Shown here: positions 55,100-63,365 of the stretch, piece by piece
How positions within the stretch are numbered: the first letter of the stretch is position 1
Layout of the letters: each line of letters opens with the position of its first letter
Assembly (NCBI RefSeq): GCF_014931215.1
Contig: NZ_CP063089.1
Location: forward strand, 930,001 to 994,000
DNA length: 64,000 bases
Direction: 5' to 3'
Origin: Campylobacter sp. 2014D-0216
GTDB taxonomy: Bacteria; Campylobacterota; Campylobacteria; Campylobacterales; Campylobacteraceae
Notes under the pieces: model-generated
Database searches by the model: none
What the model saw: only the letters and a program-made list of their open reading frames with translations
What the model was told of the DNA's origin: nothing
Position numbers and translations under genes: made by a program

Positions 55100-55878
55100 G
55101 CAGCCTCCTTTATAACATTTAACATTGTTTTAAAATCAGAGTAAACACTTCCAGCAAAAATCACATGAGATTCTTTTCCTAAAAATGTACTCTTAAGCTT
55201 TAACCCCATAAAACCTTCTTCAAACAAAGGATCAAATTGTAATTTTTCATTAAAATAAAATCCAATTTGTGGAGATAAAAGCTTAGCAAATTTATCATTT
55301 TGATAAATTTGATAAGCTTTGCTCTCGTTATATCTATAGTAAATTTTTGTATGTTTTAACATAGCTATTTTTTCTAACAACTCCTTAAATTCCACCCTAA
55401 AAGCTAAATTTTCGATGCTTTTTACATCAAGCCCGATAAGTCTTTGCAAAAAAATCAAACTATCATGATCAAATTTCAATACTAGTTCGTTTTGCCCAAA
55501 ATCTAGCACAATGAATTTGTTATTTACCGTGGTAAGTTCTTGTAAAATCAACTCATCGCCACCATAAACTAAACTGTATATTTCAAACTTATCAAGCAAA
55601 AATTCCAACAAAGCAAGATCATTAATCACAATCTCATCTTCGCAAAGTTGCTCGCACCAATAAGCTTTCATGGCATTTGCAGTTGGTATACGACCACTGC
55701 TAATATGAAGCTGCGTTAAAACACCCTCATCGCTTAGTTTTTTAAAATAAACTCTTATAGTTGAAGCAGGTATGCTTACTTTATGATTTAACTCATTTGA
55801 ACCCACAGGATTATTGCCTTCTAAGTAGGTTTCAATGATAGTTTTTAAAATTAAATCCTTTTTACTATAAGACTTCAT
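55096..55878 (-). CDS. hrcA: Heat-inducible repressor HrcA
   Basis: The 260-residue protein has the winged helix at the N-terminus ([50 protein letters not shown]) and a divergent GAF-like regulatory domain after that. HrcA represses hrcA-grpE-dnaK and other chaperone operons by binding CIRCE. The regulatory domain here (about residues 100-240) is shorter than in Bacillus (about 340 residues), as it is in other Campylobacterota. A CIRCE-like element lies directly before the start. Confidence 0.92.
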   Translation of the reverse strand: MKSYSKKDLILKTIIETYLEGNNPVGSNELNHKVSIPASTIRVYFKKLSDEGVLTQLHISSGRIPTANAMKAYWCEQLCEDEIVINDLALLEFLLDKFEIYSLVYGGDELILQELTTVNNKFIVLDFGQNELVLKFDHDSLIFLQRLIGLDVKSIENLAFRVEFKELLEKIAMLKHTKIYYRYNESKAYQIYQNDKFAKLLSPQIGFYFNEKLQFDPLFEEGFMGLKLKSTFLGKESHVIFAGSVYSDFKTMLNVIKEAA

Positions 55879-55898
55879 TATAAAACCTTATTTCAATT

Positions 55899-55925
55899 TT
55901 AGCACTCAATGTTTTTAAGTGACAA
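55899..55925 (-). promoter_or_regulatory. Degenerate CIRCE element upstream of hrcA
   Basis: On the plus strand the left arm TTAGCACTC is a perfect half site, followed by nine bases, then AAGTGACAA, which matches GAGTGCTAA at 6 of 9 positions. It lies between the -10 box and the hrcA start, overlapping the expected transcription start, which suits HrcA autorepression. One arm is weaker than consensus, so HrcA binding may be reduced or another regulator may share control. Confidence 0.65.
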
Positions 55926-55929
55926 AATA

Positions 55930-55958
55930 ATTATACAACTTTAGTATAACAATGTCAA
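55930..55958 (-). promoter_or_regulatory. hrcA promoter with near-ideal sigma70 boxes
   Basis: On the minus strand TTGACA (55953-55958) and TATAAT (55930-55935) are separated by exactly 17 bases. Both hexamers match the general bacterial consensus. Campylobacter vegetative promoters normally lack a recognisable -35 box, so this one is unusual. Confidence 0.8.
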
Positions 55959-55988
55959 GTTATTTCTAAATAAAAATATTTAATATTA

Positions 55989-56007
55989 TTTAGTCAATAT
56001 GACTAAA
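55989..56007. promoter_or_regulatory. 8+3+8 palindrome upstream of hrcA
   Basis: TTTAGTCA and TGACTAAA are perfect complements around ATA. It lies about 30 bases beyond the hrcA -35 box and about 67 bases before the -10 box of the next, divergent small ORF. CTTTTTTT follows on the plus strand, so a terminator is possible, but no plus-strand gene lies to the left to be terminated. An operator is the alternative. Confidence 0.4.
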
Positions 56008-56073
56008 CTTTTTTTAGCTATAAGTTTACAATTTTAAATTATTTATTTTCAGTTTTTTTAAAAGAAAAGATAA

Positions 56074-56079
56074 TATAAT
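56074..56079 (+). promoter_or_regulatory. -10 box for the 43-residue ORF
   Basis: TATAAT lies 34 bases before the ATG at 56114, and AAAAGG is a suitable ribosome site at about 56098. Confidence 0.5.
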
Positions 56080-56113
56080 TTCGCCTAGCAATATTTTTAA
56101 AAGGTTTACAATA

Positions 56114-56245
56114 ATGAAAAATCTCACTTTAAGAGAAAAGCAAGATCTTGAAGCTTATGTATTTTCAAATATAGAAAGAAAAAAAATGGCTTTAAGTAGA
56201 ATTTTTAAGCTTTATTGTTTAAGACTTTTTAGGTTAGTTTTTTAA
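56114..56245 (+). CDS. 43-residue protein of unknown function
   Basis: ATG at 56114 to TAA at 56243-56245 encodes a basic helical peptide beginning MKNLTLREKQDLEAYVFSN and ending in FKLYCLRLFRLVF. The N-terminal half is charged and amphipathic; the C-terminal half is hydrophobic with Arg and Lys, like a short membrane-associated helix. A good -10 box and ribosome site precede it. The last bases overlap the end of the converging gene at 56234. Short ORFs are easily spurious, but the regulatory signals and frame make this one worth recording. I do not recognise it. Confidence 0.5.
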   Translation: MKNLTLREKQDLEAYVFSNIERKKMALSRIFKLYCLRLFRLVF

Positions 56246-56863
56246 TTTATATTTTTTCATCTCATCTTTAGTATAAGAAAGATCCTTAAATTCTGGAGAT
56301 GAGATTAATTCCATACAAGTTTTATCTAAATTTTCCATTCCGCTTACTTGCATATTTGCTTGTAAATTTTCATCTAAATAAAGATCAAAAACTACGCATG
56401 CTTGATTATTGACTTTGTAAAAAATTTTCCCACCATTTTTCTTATCAAGTTGATATACTTGTAATTTATCACTTTTGCTCATTTTTTTTATATCATTTGC
56501 AAAAGATTGATGTAAAGTATAATAAATCATAAAATCACGCATAACATTTTTAATACTAGCTATTTCTCTTCTAAGTTTGGTAAGGTCTTTAGAATACAAG
56601 CTTAAAAATTGCGAATTTAAATAATCATTTATTTTTTCTTTATTTAGATTATTACACGCAGGATGAATTTGTACAACATAAGCTTTATGCTTTGCAAGCA
56701 CAATATCTACACAAGCTTGCTTATTTTGCTTATACTCTAAAAACCAAGCCTGACTTGAATTTAAGTTGAGTGTATTTTGTTTATTATAAGCAAAATCATT
56801 CAAATCTTCATAAATATTTGCACAAGCAAACACACCCATTAAAAGCAGGTATAAAATTTTCAT
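56234..56863 (-). CDS. Exported protein of unknown function
   Basis: The 209-residue product has a signal peptide (about 1-16, LLLMGVFACA) and then mixed helix and strand with paired cysteines (NKQACVDIVL, IHPACNNL, NNQACVVFDLY, DKTCMELIS) that could form disulfides. I recognise no family. It overlaps the small gene upstream by 4 bases. Confidence 0.75.
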   Translation of the reverse strand: MKILYLLLMGVFACANIYEDLNDFAYNKQNTLNLNSSQAWFLEYKQNKQACVDIVLAKHKAYVVQIHPACNNLNKEKINDYLNSQFLSLYSKDLTKLRREIASIKNVMRDFMIYYTLHQSFANDIKKMSKSDKLQVYQLDKKNGGKIFYKVNNQACVVFDLYLDENLQANMQVSGMENLDKTCMELISSPEFKDLSYTKDEMKKYKLKN

Positions 56864-57093
56864 TGAAATAAATCTTTGTGATGATTTTTCAAATACTCCA
56901 CTACTTCCAAAACTTCCTCAGCTCCCTCTTTTTGAGTTTTTTGACAAACCTCATCAATACAATCAATATACGCCTCTACAGCTTTTTCTAATTTATTTTT
57001 CTCAACCCCAGCAAGCAAAAGCATTGCCTCTAAAACAATACTTAATTCATATTGTAAGTTTTCTACTTCTTCTTTAAGATTGTTTGTTTTCAT
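56860..57093 (-). CDS. Small helical protein of unknown function
   Basis: The 77-residue product is predicted to be almost all helix (NNLKEEVENLQYELSIVLEAM, KLEKAVEAYIDCIDEVCQK). It lies between the NrnA-like gene and the exported protein gene with overlaps on both sides, so it is made from the same message. Length and charge resemble small coiled-coil adaptor proteins. No function assigned. Confidence 0.7.
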   Translation of the reverse strand: MKTNNLKEEVENLQYELSIVLEAMLLLAGVEKNKLEKAVEAYIDCIDEVCQKTQKEGAEEVLEVVEYLKNHHKDLFQ

Positions 57094-58132
57094 GATTGTT
57101 TTCCTTTAATTCTTTACTTTTGATCAAATCTACAAATTGCGCTTTGATGAAATCATAATTAGAGCTATCTTTATACGCAGCAAATAAACCTCCACTAGCG
57201 TTTTTATGCCCTCCTCCATTAACTAAGCTTTTAGCCATTAAGCTTACATCGATTTTATTATTTGCCCTAAAACTTAAGGTTTTTCTTGGGCTAAGATCTA
57301 CAAAAAAATCAAATTCAGGATTTTGCATCAAAAAATCATTTCCAATCACAGAAGTATTGCCTATATTAGAAGTAAGCAAACCCTTGTGTCCTTTATAAAA
57401 TATGCTAAATTTTTCTTTTTCAGCACTTAATTTTTCTACAACAAAATGAGAAATTAAATTACTTAAAGTGTCATTTTTTTCTTTTTTGAAGAATGATTTT
57501 TTTAAACTATGCAAATCATCATCTAAACGAATATGCGCATTAGTTTCTTGAATATATTTTCTTGAAGCATCAAAAAGATGGAAAAGATATTTTATATTCT
57601 CTTGTGCAAACATCACTCTATTTATCTCTTTTGCTCCAGAAACCATGCCAAGTAAAACTTTTCCCAATTCAAAACCATCATCTTCACTTAGCCAAATATC
57701 CACTGCATTTACCACATCTACAAACTGAGATAATGACTTATTTTCACCATAACATCTACTAAAAAAATCATAAACAATTTTTGTTGCACATCTTTTATCA
57801 TCTAGAAAATACCAAGGATACTTTTGCATACACTCTAAGCCACTTTGATGATGATCTAAGAGCATAAGTTTGATTTTTTTGCCTTCTATGGCCTTTTGAA
57901 AATCTTCACATTGACTTAAGGTTAAATTTAAATCAGTGATTAAAATCACAAATTCTTCTTTAGGATTTTCTTTTAAATCCTCTTCGATATTTTTAAAAAT
58001 AACATTAAAATTTTCATTAATCTCTTTACCATAATTAGAATTATAAAAACAACAATTCTTAAAATAAAAATCTAGCACATACTGACAAGCATAACCATCT
58101 AAATCAGTATGCGAAAGATGATAAATTTTCAT
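57074..58132 (-). CDS. DHH family phosphoesterase, NrnA-like
   Basis: The 352-residue protein begins with SHTDLDGYACQYVL, the metal-binding aspartate motif (Asp10, Asp12). LMLLDHHQSG is the DHH motif near residue 93. The C-terminal DHHA1 domain has GGGHKNASGG. The family degrades nanoRNA and/or pAp or cyclic-di-nucleotide products. It overlaps the 77-residue gene by 20 bases. Confidence 0.88.
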   Translation of the reverse strand: MKIYHLSHTDLDGYACQYVLDFYFKNCCFYNSNYGKEINENFNVIFKNIEEDLKENPKEEFVILITDLNLTLSQCEDFQKAIEGKKIKLMLLDHHQSGLECMQKYPWYFLDDKRCATKIVYDFFSRCYGENKSLSQFVDVVNAVDIWLSEDDGFELGKVLLGMVSGAKEINRVMFAQENIKYLFHLFDASRKYIQETNAHIRLDDDLHSLKKSFFKKEKNDTLSNLISHFVVEKLSAEKEKFSIFYKGHKGLLTSNIGNTSVIGNDFLMQNPEFDFFVDLSPRKTLSFRANNKIDVSLMAKSLVNGGGHKNASGGLFAAYKDSSNYDFIKAQFVDLIKSKELKENNHENKQS

Positions 58133-58141
58133 ATTTTTCCT

Positions 58142-60301
58142 TTATAGATTATCAACTTTGATAATGCCTTCTGTTTCAAATTTAGTATTTTCTGCAATTT
58201 CTGCAAAACTTAAAACAGTAATATTAATACCAAAATTCGAACAAATATCGGCGATAAATTTTCTAAGCTGTGGTTCAACACAAAGCAAGAAAGGCTTGAT
58301 TCTTGTATTTGCTACACTTGCAAGCTCTGCTTTTAAAGCTTCAACCAAAGCTCCAGTTTGTGCTACATTGATCATCAAATGATATGTCCCATCTTTAAAC
58401 TGCACATGTTCCATTAGCTTCGCAGCAGCAGCAGCATCAAAGATATAAAAACTAATTTGACCTTTTTCATCTACATATAAATTAGTAATCGCTCTTGCCA
58501 AAGAAGCTCTTACATGCTCTATGATCATATCCAAACTCTTGCTAACTTCTGCTATATCACTAATTGATTCTAAAATCGTAAGCATATCTTTTATTGGGAT
58601 ATGCTCTTTAAGCAAGGCTTTTAATACCTTTTGAATTAAACCAATACTTGCCACTCTTAAACAATCATCTACTACAATAGGATAGTCATTTTTAATCTTA
58701 TCTAGTAAATTTTGCACCTCTTGTTTAGTTAAAAGCTCTGAAGCATTTGCTTTTATAAGCTCGCTCATATGAGTTGAAATCACACTTGCTGGATCAATCA
58801 CAATATAACCATTCAATGTTGCCTCATCTTTTAAAGATGAATCAATCCACAAAGCGTCTGAATTAAAAGCTGGTTCTTTAGTAGCTATACCCTCAATAGG
58901 TTCGGTAATAAAACCACTATCCATAGCCAAGTATTTATCAGGATAAATTTCTGCACTAGCTATCCCTACGCCCTTAAGTTTAAAAGTATATTCATTAGGT
59001 TTTAACTGTAAATTATCCCTAATTCTAATTTTAGGCATTAAAAATCCTAAACTTTGGGCTATATTACGTCTTGTAGATCTAATACGTTCTGTCAACTCAC
59101 TTTCTGCTAGCTTAATTAGCCCATAACCCAATTCTAACTCTAAAATTTCTAATTTTAATATATCTGTAATTTTATTTTCTTCTTCTCTTAAAATCTCCTC
59201 TTCGCTACGTTTTTGAGGTTTAGCCTGCTCTTGCTCGTTATCTTCTTGAGATTTTTTACTCGAGACGGTATTGATTTGAATTTTACCTTCTTGTACTTGT
59301 TTTATCATATAACCAAGCCCCAAAAACATCAAAGCCATAAACCCTAAAGAAAAATGTGGCAAGCCAGGCACCAAAGCAAAAATAAACAAAATAAATCCCA
59401 CAATAAGTAAGGTCTTATACTCACCTAAAAGCTGATTAATAGAACCCTCGGCGAAATTATCCTCATCTTTACTAGCACGCGTAATAATAATAGCAGTCGC
59501 AGTCGATGTGATCAATCCAGGAATTTGTGAAACAAGTCCATCACCTATCGTTAAAATCGTATAAGTAGAAGCGCATTCGCTAAGTTCCATATCATGCTGA
59601 AAATATCCTATCATAAACCCACCAATTAAATTTACAATAGTTATAATAATCCCCGCAACAGCGTCTCCTTTAATAAATTTAGAAGAACCATCCATTGCTC
59701 CATAGAAATTTGCCTCGGCTATAATTTCTTGACGTCTTTGGCGTGCAGTTTTTTCATCAATTAAGCCTGCATTCAAATCCGCATCAATCGCCATTTGCTT
59801 ACCAGGCATTGCATCAAGAGTAAATCTTGCTTGCACTTCAGAAACCCTTGTACTACCTTTGGTTACAACCATAAAGTTAATCAAAACCAAAATACAAAAA
59901 ATAACCATACCTATAACATAATTTCCACCAACAACAAACTCCCCAAAACTCGCCACTATATCACTTACAGCCGCTGGACCTTGATGGCCCTCACTTAAAA
60001 TCATACGCGTTGTGGCGATGTTAAGTGAAAGTCTAAAAAGCGTGATGATCAAAATCAACGTTGGAAAAGTTGTTAAATCTGTAGGTTTAGGTATATACAA
60101 AGAAATTAAAATAATCAAAACCGAAATGGCTATACTCAAAGCAAGAAAAAAATCCAAAACTATACTTGGTAAAGGTACAATGATAATTGCTAAAATAGCA
60201 ATTATCACAGCTACTATAGTTAAGCTTTTTGCCTTTAATACCGGTGCAACAAGCGGAGCAACCCAAGGCAATACCAAGCTAAAAATATCTCTTTTAGCCA
60301 T
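58142..60301 (-). CDS. flhA: Flagellar export gate protein FlhA
   Basis: The 719-residue protein has an N-terminal membrane domain with eight helices (LTIVAVIIAILAIIIVPLPSIVLDFFLALSIAISVL) and the FHIPEP-region line STRVSEVQARFTLDAMPGKQMAIDADLNAGLIDEKTARQRR. The C-terminal cytoplasmic domain from about residue 370 has the export-gate fold. It moves flagellar proteins across the inner membrane using proton motive force. The Rrf2-type regulator gene overlaps its start by 8 bases. Confidence 0.97.
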   Translation of the reverse strand: MAKRDIFSLVLPWVAPLVAPVLKAKSLTIVAVIIAILAIIIVPLPSIVLDFFLALSIAISVLIILISLYIPKPTDLTTFPTLILIITLFRLSLNIATTRMILSEGHQGPAAVSDIVASFGEFVVGGNYVIGMVIFCILVLINFMVVTKGSTRVSEVQARFTLDAMPGKQMAIDADLNAGLIDEKTARQRRQEIIAEANFYGAMDGSSKFIKGDAVAGIIITIVNLIGGFMIGYFQHDMELSECASTYTILTIGDGLVSQIPGLITSTATAIIITRASKDEDNFAEGSINQLLGEYKTLLIVGFILFIFALVPGLPHFSLGFMALMFLGLGYMIKQVQEGKIQINTVSSKKSQEDNEQEQAKPQKRSEEEILREEENKITDILKLEILELELGYGLIKLAESELTERIRSTRRNIAQSLGFLMPKIRIRDNLQLKPNEYTFKLKGVGIASAEIYPDKYLAMDSGFITEPIEGIATKEPAFNSDALWIDSSLKDEATLNGYIVIDPASVISTHMSELIKANASELLTKQEVQNLLDKIKNDYPIVVDDCLRVASIGLIQKVLKALLKEHIPIKDMLTILESISDIAEVSKSLDMIIEHVRASLARAITNLYVDEKGQISFYIFDAAAAAKLMEHVQFKDGTYHLMINVAQTGALVEALKAELASVANTRIKPFLLCVEPQLRKFIADICSNFGINITVLSFAEIAENTKFETEGIIKVDNL

Positions 60302-60698
60302 TATTTTGAATAATATCCTCTAAAGTAATAGAAATCAAAAAATCATCAATTTTATTTTGTAACTTCACAAGTACAGGCATAATTTTACAATTTTCTTCTT
60401 TTTGTGAAGGGCAAACTCCATTACTGCATTCAAAAACATTGATGGATTTTTTTTCCACACTATTTATGATTTCTTTTAAAGTATATTCGCTTGGATTTTT
60501 AACAAGCATAAACCCACCTTTAGCCCCTTTGTAGGATTTTAAAAGCGAATCTTTAGCAAGCGCTTGCAAGATTTTAGCCAAAAAACTTTTTGGTATATCT
60601 AAAACATTTGACATTGTATCCACATCTTGTGGTTCTTGAGAATTGGCTATATGTATCAAAGACAACAAAGCGTATTCGCTAGCTTTTGTAAATAACAC
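60294..60698 (-). CDS. Rrf2 family transcriptional regulator with three cysteines
   Basis: The 134-residue protein has the Rrf2 N-terminal winged helix (EYALLSLIHIANSQ, SKSFLAKILQALAKDSLLKSYKGAKGGFML). VFECSNGVCPSQKEENCKIM carries three cysteines spaced C-X4-C-X7-C, the region where IscR, NsrR and RsrR bind Fe-S clusters. Spacing is unlike the IscR C-X5-C-X5-C, so the cluster or redox signal cannot be named. It overlaps the flhA start, so flhA may be translated with it. Confidence 0.88.
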   Translation of the reverse strand: MLFTKASEYALLSLIHIANSQEPQDVDTMSNVLDIPKSFLAKILQALAKDSLLKSYKGAKGGFMLVKNPSEYTLKEIINSVEKKSINVFECSNGVCPSQKEENCKIMPVLVKLQNKIDDFLISITLEDIIQNNG

Positions 60699-60831
60699 TT
60701 TTTTCCTTTCTAAATATATAAAGTATAATTATTATGACTATGATAAAAATTTTTATTATATCAAAAATAAGTCTTCTTCGGTATTAAATTTCTTATATTT
60801 TAAAATTCAGCATTTTTTTTGTTTTTTTCGT

Positions 60832-60837
60832 TATAAT
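60832..60837 (+). promoter_or_regulatory. -10 box of rpsO
   Basis: TATAAT follows a long T-rich tract (GTTTTTTTCGT) typical of Campylobacter promoters. A short leader with CGCTCAGGAGG precedes the rpsO start. Confidence 0.65.
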
Positions 60838-60876
60838 TACATCTTTTAATTTTAAATACCGCTCAGGAGGTCTATT

Positions 60877-61149
60877 ATGGCTTTAGATTCGGCTAAAAAA
60901 GCAGAAATTGTTGCAAAATTTGCTAGAAAAGAAGGAGATACAGGTTCTCCAGAAGTTCAAATCGCTCTTTTAAGTGCGAGAATTTCAGATTTAACAGAAC
61001 ATTTAAAAATCTATAAAAAAGATTTTTCTTCTCGTTTAGGACTTTTAAAGCTTGTTGGTCAAAGAAAAAGACTTTTATCTTATCTAAAAAGAAAAGATTA
61101 TCAAGCTTACACTAAATTAATTAGCGAATTAAACCTAAGAGATAAATAA
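60877..61149 (+). CDS. rpsO: 30S ribosomal protein S15
   Basis: The 90-residue protein has the S15 core: [49 protein letters not shown] and a C-terminal [11 protein letters not shown]. It binds the central domain of 16S rRNA early in assembly. The start has a very strong AGGAGG site, 6-7 bases upstream. The G-rich leader could be an autoregulatory S15 target, but I cannot fold it with confidence. Confidence 0.97.
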   Translation: MALDSAKKAEIVAKFARKEGDTGSPEVQIALLSARISDLTEHLKIYKKDFSSRLGLLKLVGQRKRLLSYLKRKDYQAYTKLISELNLRDK

Positions 61150-61167
61150 GCCTAGTGCTTATTTATC
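61141..61167 (+). terminator. Hairpin at the rpsO stop codon
   Basis: GATAAATAAG and CTTATTTATC form a 10-bp stem around CCTAGTG. The stop codon lies in the left arm. There is no T run directly after it, so it may act as a message-stabilising hairpin more than a terminator. Confidence 0.6.
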
Positions 61168-61334
61168 CTGCAAAACACCTTCCATTATTTTTACTTTTTT
61201 CTTAATTTAAGTTTTCTTTTTTTGGTATTTTATTCACAAGAGTTTCACAGTGTGAATTTAAGCTCAAACTACCTAAAAATAGCACTTTAAGTTTTAAATT
61301 AAAAAATATTTTTCACATTTAAATTTATTGATTT
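61168..61334. other. Intergenic region between rpsO and rsmB-like gene
   Basis: Convergent 3' border of about 170 bases. An inverted repeat ATTCACA and TGTGAAT (61232-61238 and 61251-61257) with a 12-base spacer is present. No gene or tRNA is seen. Confidence 0.5.
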
Positions 61335-62228
61335 TTAATGTTTTTTCACTTTTGCGATAAAAAAGCCATCAGCATAATCATCAGGTAAAACCCTTTTAGC
61401 AAAAGATAAATCAAATTCTTCGCTTTTTGCTTGGATAAATTGCACATTTGGCAATTCAAAATCAAGCAATTCAAGATGAAAATTAGAATTTCTCAAGGCA
61501 TTCTCCAAAACAGCCTCATTTTCTTCTCTTAAAAAAGTGCAAGTACTATAAACAAGCTCTCCGCCATGTTTTAAAGCTAACAATGCTGAATGCAGTAATT
61601 TTTTTTGTAAATTTGCAATTTGCTTGATTTCTTTAGTATTTTTTTGGATGCCAAAACCCATCTTTGCAAAAGTAGAACAAGGTGCATCAAGTAAAATTTT
61701 ATCAAATTTAAGCGGACATGCCTTTCCTATCGTGCGTCCATCTTTTAAAAAACACTTTGCCATCTTCACTTGGTAAGTTTCTAAGGTATTTTTCAAAGTA
61801 AAAAAACGAGTCTTAGATAATTCACAACTTGCTAAATATCCTTGGTTTTGCATAAAATTAGCCAAATTCAAACTCTTTCCACCAGGAGCAGCACACATAT
61901 CTAAAACACTTTCTCCTGTTTTTACACCTAAGGTTTTTGCACATAAATATGAAGCATAATTTTGTATATAAAACTTTCCCTCGCTAAATGCACTCATCGC
62001 ACTTAATTTGCTTTTAAAATGAAATGGAATTTTATAGCAATATGTATCAATTTTTTTAAATTCTATCGTTTCATTTTTTAAAATGCTTTCGAGCTCATCA
62101 TTTCCAATAAGTAAAGAATTTCTAAAAATATTCACATTTTTTTCTTGGTCAAAGCTTTGAAGAATTTGCTCTTTTTGTGACTGTGTATAAATACTTTCTA
62201 AAGCTATACTTAAATCAAGCAAGGCCAT
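61335..62228 (-). CDS. RsmB/NOP family RNA (cytosine-5) methyltransferase
   Basis: The 297-residue protein has the fold of Nol1/Nop2/Sun rRNA methyltransferases: [20 protein letters not shown] as the SAM motif, [14 protein letters not shown] and [20 protein letters not shown] as the two cysteine motifs of the catalytic cycle. An N-terminal RNA-binding domain like that of RsmB is short here. The exact RNA position is not read from sequence. It overlaps ruvX by 14 bases. Confidence 0.88.
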   Translation of the reverse strand: MALLDLSIALESIYTQSQKEQILQSFDQEKNVNIFRNSLLIGNDELESILKNETIEFKKIDTYCYKIPFHFKSKLSAMSAFSEGKFYIQNYASYLCAKTLGVKTGESVLDMCAAPGGKSLNLANFMQNQGYLASCELSKTRFFTLKNTLETYQVKMAKCFLKDGRTIGKACPLKFDKILLDAPCSTFAKMGFGIQKNTKEIKQIANLQKKLLHSALLALKHGGELVYSTCTFLREENEAVLENALRNSNFHLELLDFELPNVQFIQAKSEEFDLSFAKRVLPDDYADGFFIAKVKKH

Positions 62229-62601
62229 AAAAATCCTTTAAAAATAAATATGCAGCTAAAGAATCAAGCTTACCATCTTTTTTTCTTAAATTTGCCACAC
62301 CAAGCTCTTGTGCTCCTTTGGAACTAAAGCTTTCATCTACATAAAACACTTCTTTATCAAACTCCAACAAGGCAACAAAATGCTCCACTCTTTTACGCAT
62401 TTCATCTTCACTTGCTCCACCCAAAGGAATTCCAACGACTAAAGTATCTATCTCGTATTCTTTGATATACTCTTGAACTTCTCTAGCTGCTTGGTTGCGA
62501 TTTTTTCTTATAATAGCCTCAAGTGGCATAACAATACTCTTATTAACACACAATGCCACACCTATACGCTTTAAACCTATATCTAATGCTAAAGTTTTCA
62601 T
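62215..62601 (-). CDS. ruvX: YqgF/RuvX family Holliday junction resolvase-like protein
   Basis: The 128-residue protein shows [15 protein letters not shown] at the start, LVVGIPLG in the middle and [15 protein letters not shown] near the end. This is the YqgF/RuvX RNase H-like fold, with roles in rRNA processing or recombination. The start at 62601 overlaps the dprA stop by ATGA. It is translated with dprA and the methyltransferase. Confidence 0.92.
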   Translation of the reverse strand: MKTLALDIGLKRIGVALCVNKSIVMPLEAIIRKNRNQAAREVQEYIKEYEIDTLVVGIPLGGASEDEMRKRVEHFVALLEFDKEVFYVDESFSSKGAQELGVANLRKKDGKLDSLAAYLFLKDFYGLA

Positions 62602-63365
62602 ATACAAACTCTTATTTTTACTCCAGAAATTTCCACTAAACCTTCAAGCTCATATTCATAAACTTTATCGCCAAATTTTTGCAAAACTTTCTCTAAATCA
62701 TCTTCGTTTTTTATAAAATTTAACAAGTCATCTTGTTGCTGTTTACACTCAAGCTCTCCAAACATCGCTGCAAATTGCTGATAATCATAAAGCAATTTAG
62801 CTTTATTTTGAGCCAAAAGCAAATTAGTCCCTTCGCTTTCATTTTTTCTATGAGGAAGCACATAAATGGGTTTATTCATACTTAAAGCAAGTCTTGCACT
62901 TTGCATAGAACCACTTTTTAAATCAGCCTGTGCGATCACTACCACTTCGCTTAAAGCAATGATTAGTCTATTTCGCAGTAAAAAATCATAAGGCTTAGCT
63001 TTATAATCTGGTGCATTTTCACTCAATGCTAAAGCATTGTTATAAATATCCAAAATATCACTTGCATTAGCTTTGGGATAAATTTCATCTAAACCATTTG
63101 CAAAGATCGCTATAGTATGCGGATAAGCCAATCTTGCAGCGTGAATATCTACACCCAAAGCTCCACCACTTACCACACAAACTTTAGCTTTTTTTAAAAA
63201 CGACACAAGCTCCACAAGAGAGTTTTTAGTATAAACACTCATTCTTCTAGAACCAATAATTGCAACTTTCCTAGATTCTAAAAGCTTCAAATTCCCCTTA
63301 TAATACACCCTAGCAGGAGGATTTAAAAGCTCATCAAAAGCTTCAAGATGGTCAATAAATTTCAT
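62598..63365 (-). CDS. dprA: DNA processing protein DprA
   Basis: The 255-residue protein has the Rossmann core of Dpr[44 protein letters not shown] and [23 protein letters not shown]. It loads RecA on incoming single-stranded DNA in natural transformation. Campylobacter is naturally competent. It lies between the polysaccharide deacetylase gene (14-base overlap) and ruvX. Confidence 0.95.
   Translation of the reverse strand: MKFIDHLEAFDELLNPPARVYYKGNLKLLESRKVAIIGSRRMSVYTKNSLVELVSFLKKAKVCVVSGGALGVDIHAARLAYPHTIAIFANGLDEIYPKANASDILDIYNNALALSENAPDYKAKPYDFLLRNRLIIALSEVVVIAQADLKSGSMQSARLALSMNKPIYVLPHRKNESEGTNLLLAQNKAKLLYDYQQFAAMFGELECKQQQDDLLNFIKNEDDLEKVLQKFGDKVYEYELEGLVEISGVKIRVCI

Noticed and set aside
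61232-61257. Inverted repeat ATTCACA/TGTGAAT as a regulator site
   Set aside because: It lies at a convergent 3' border with no promoter near; the 12-base spacer and AT-rich context make chance likely.
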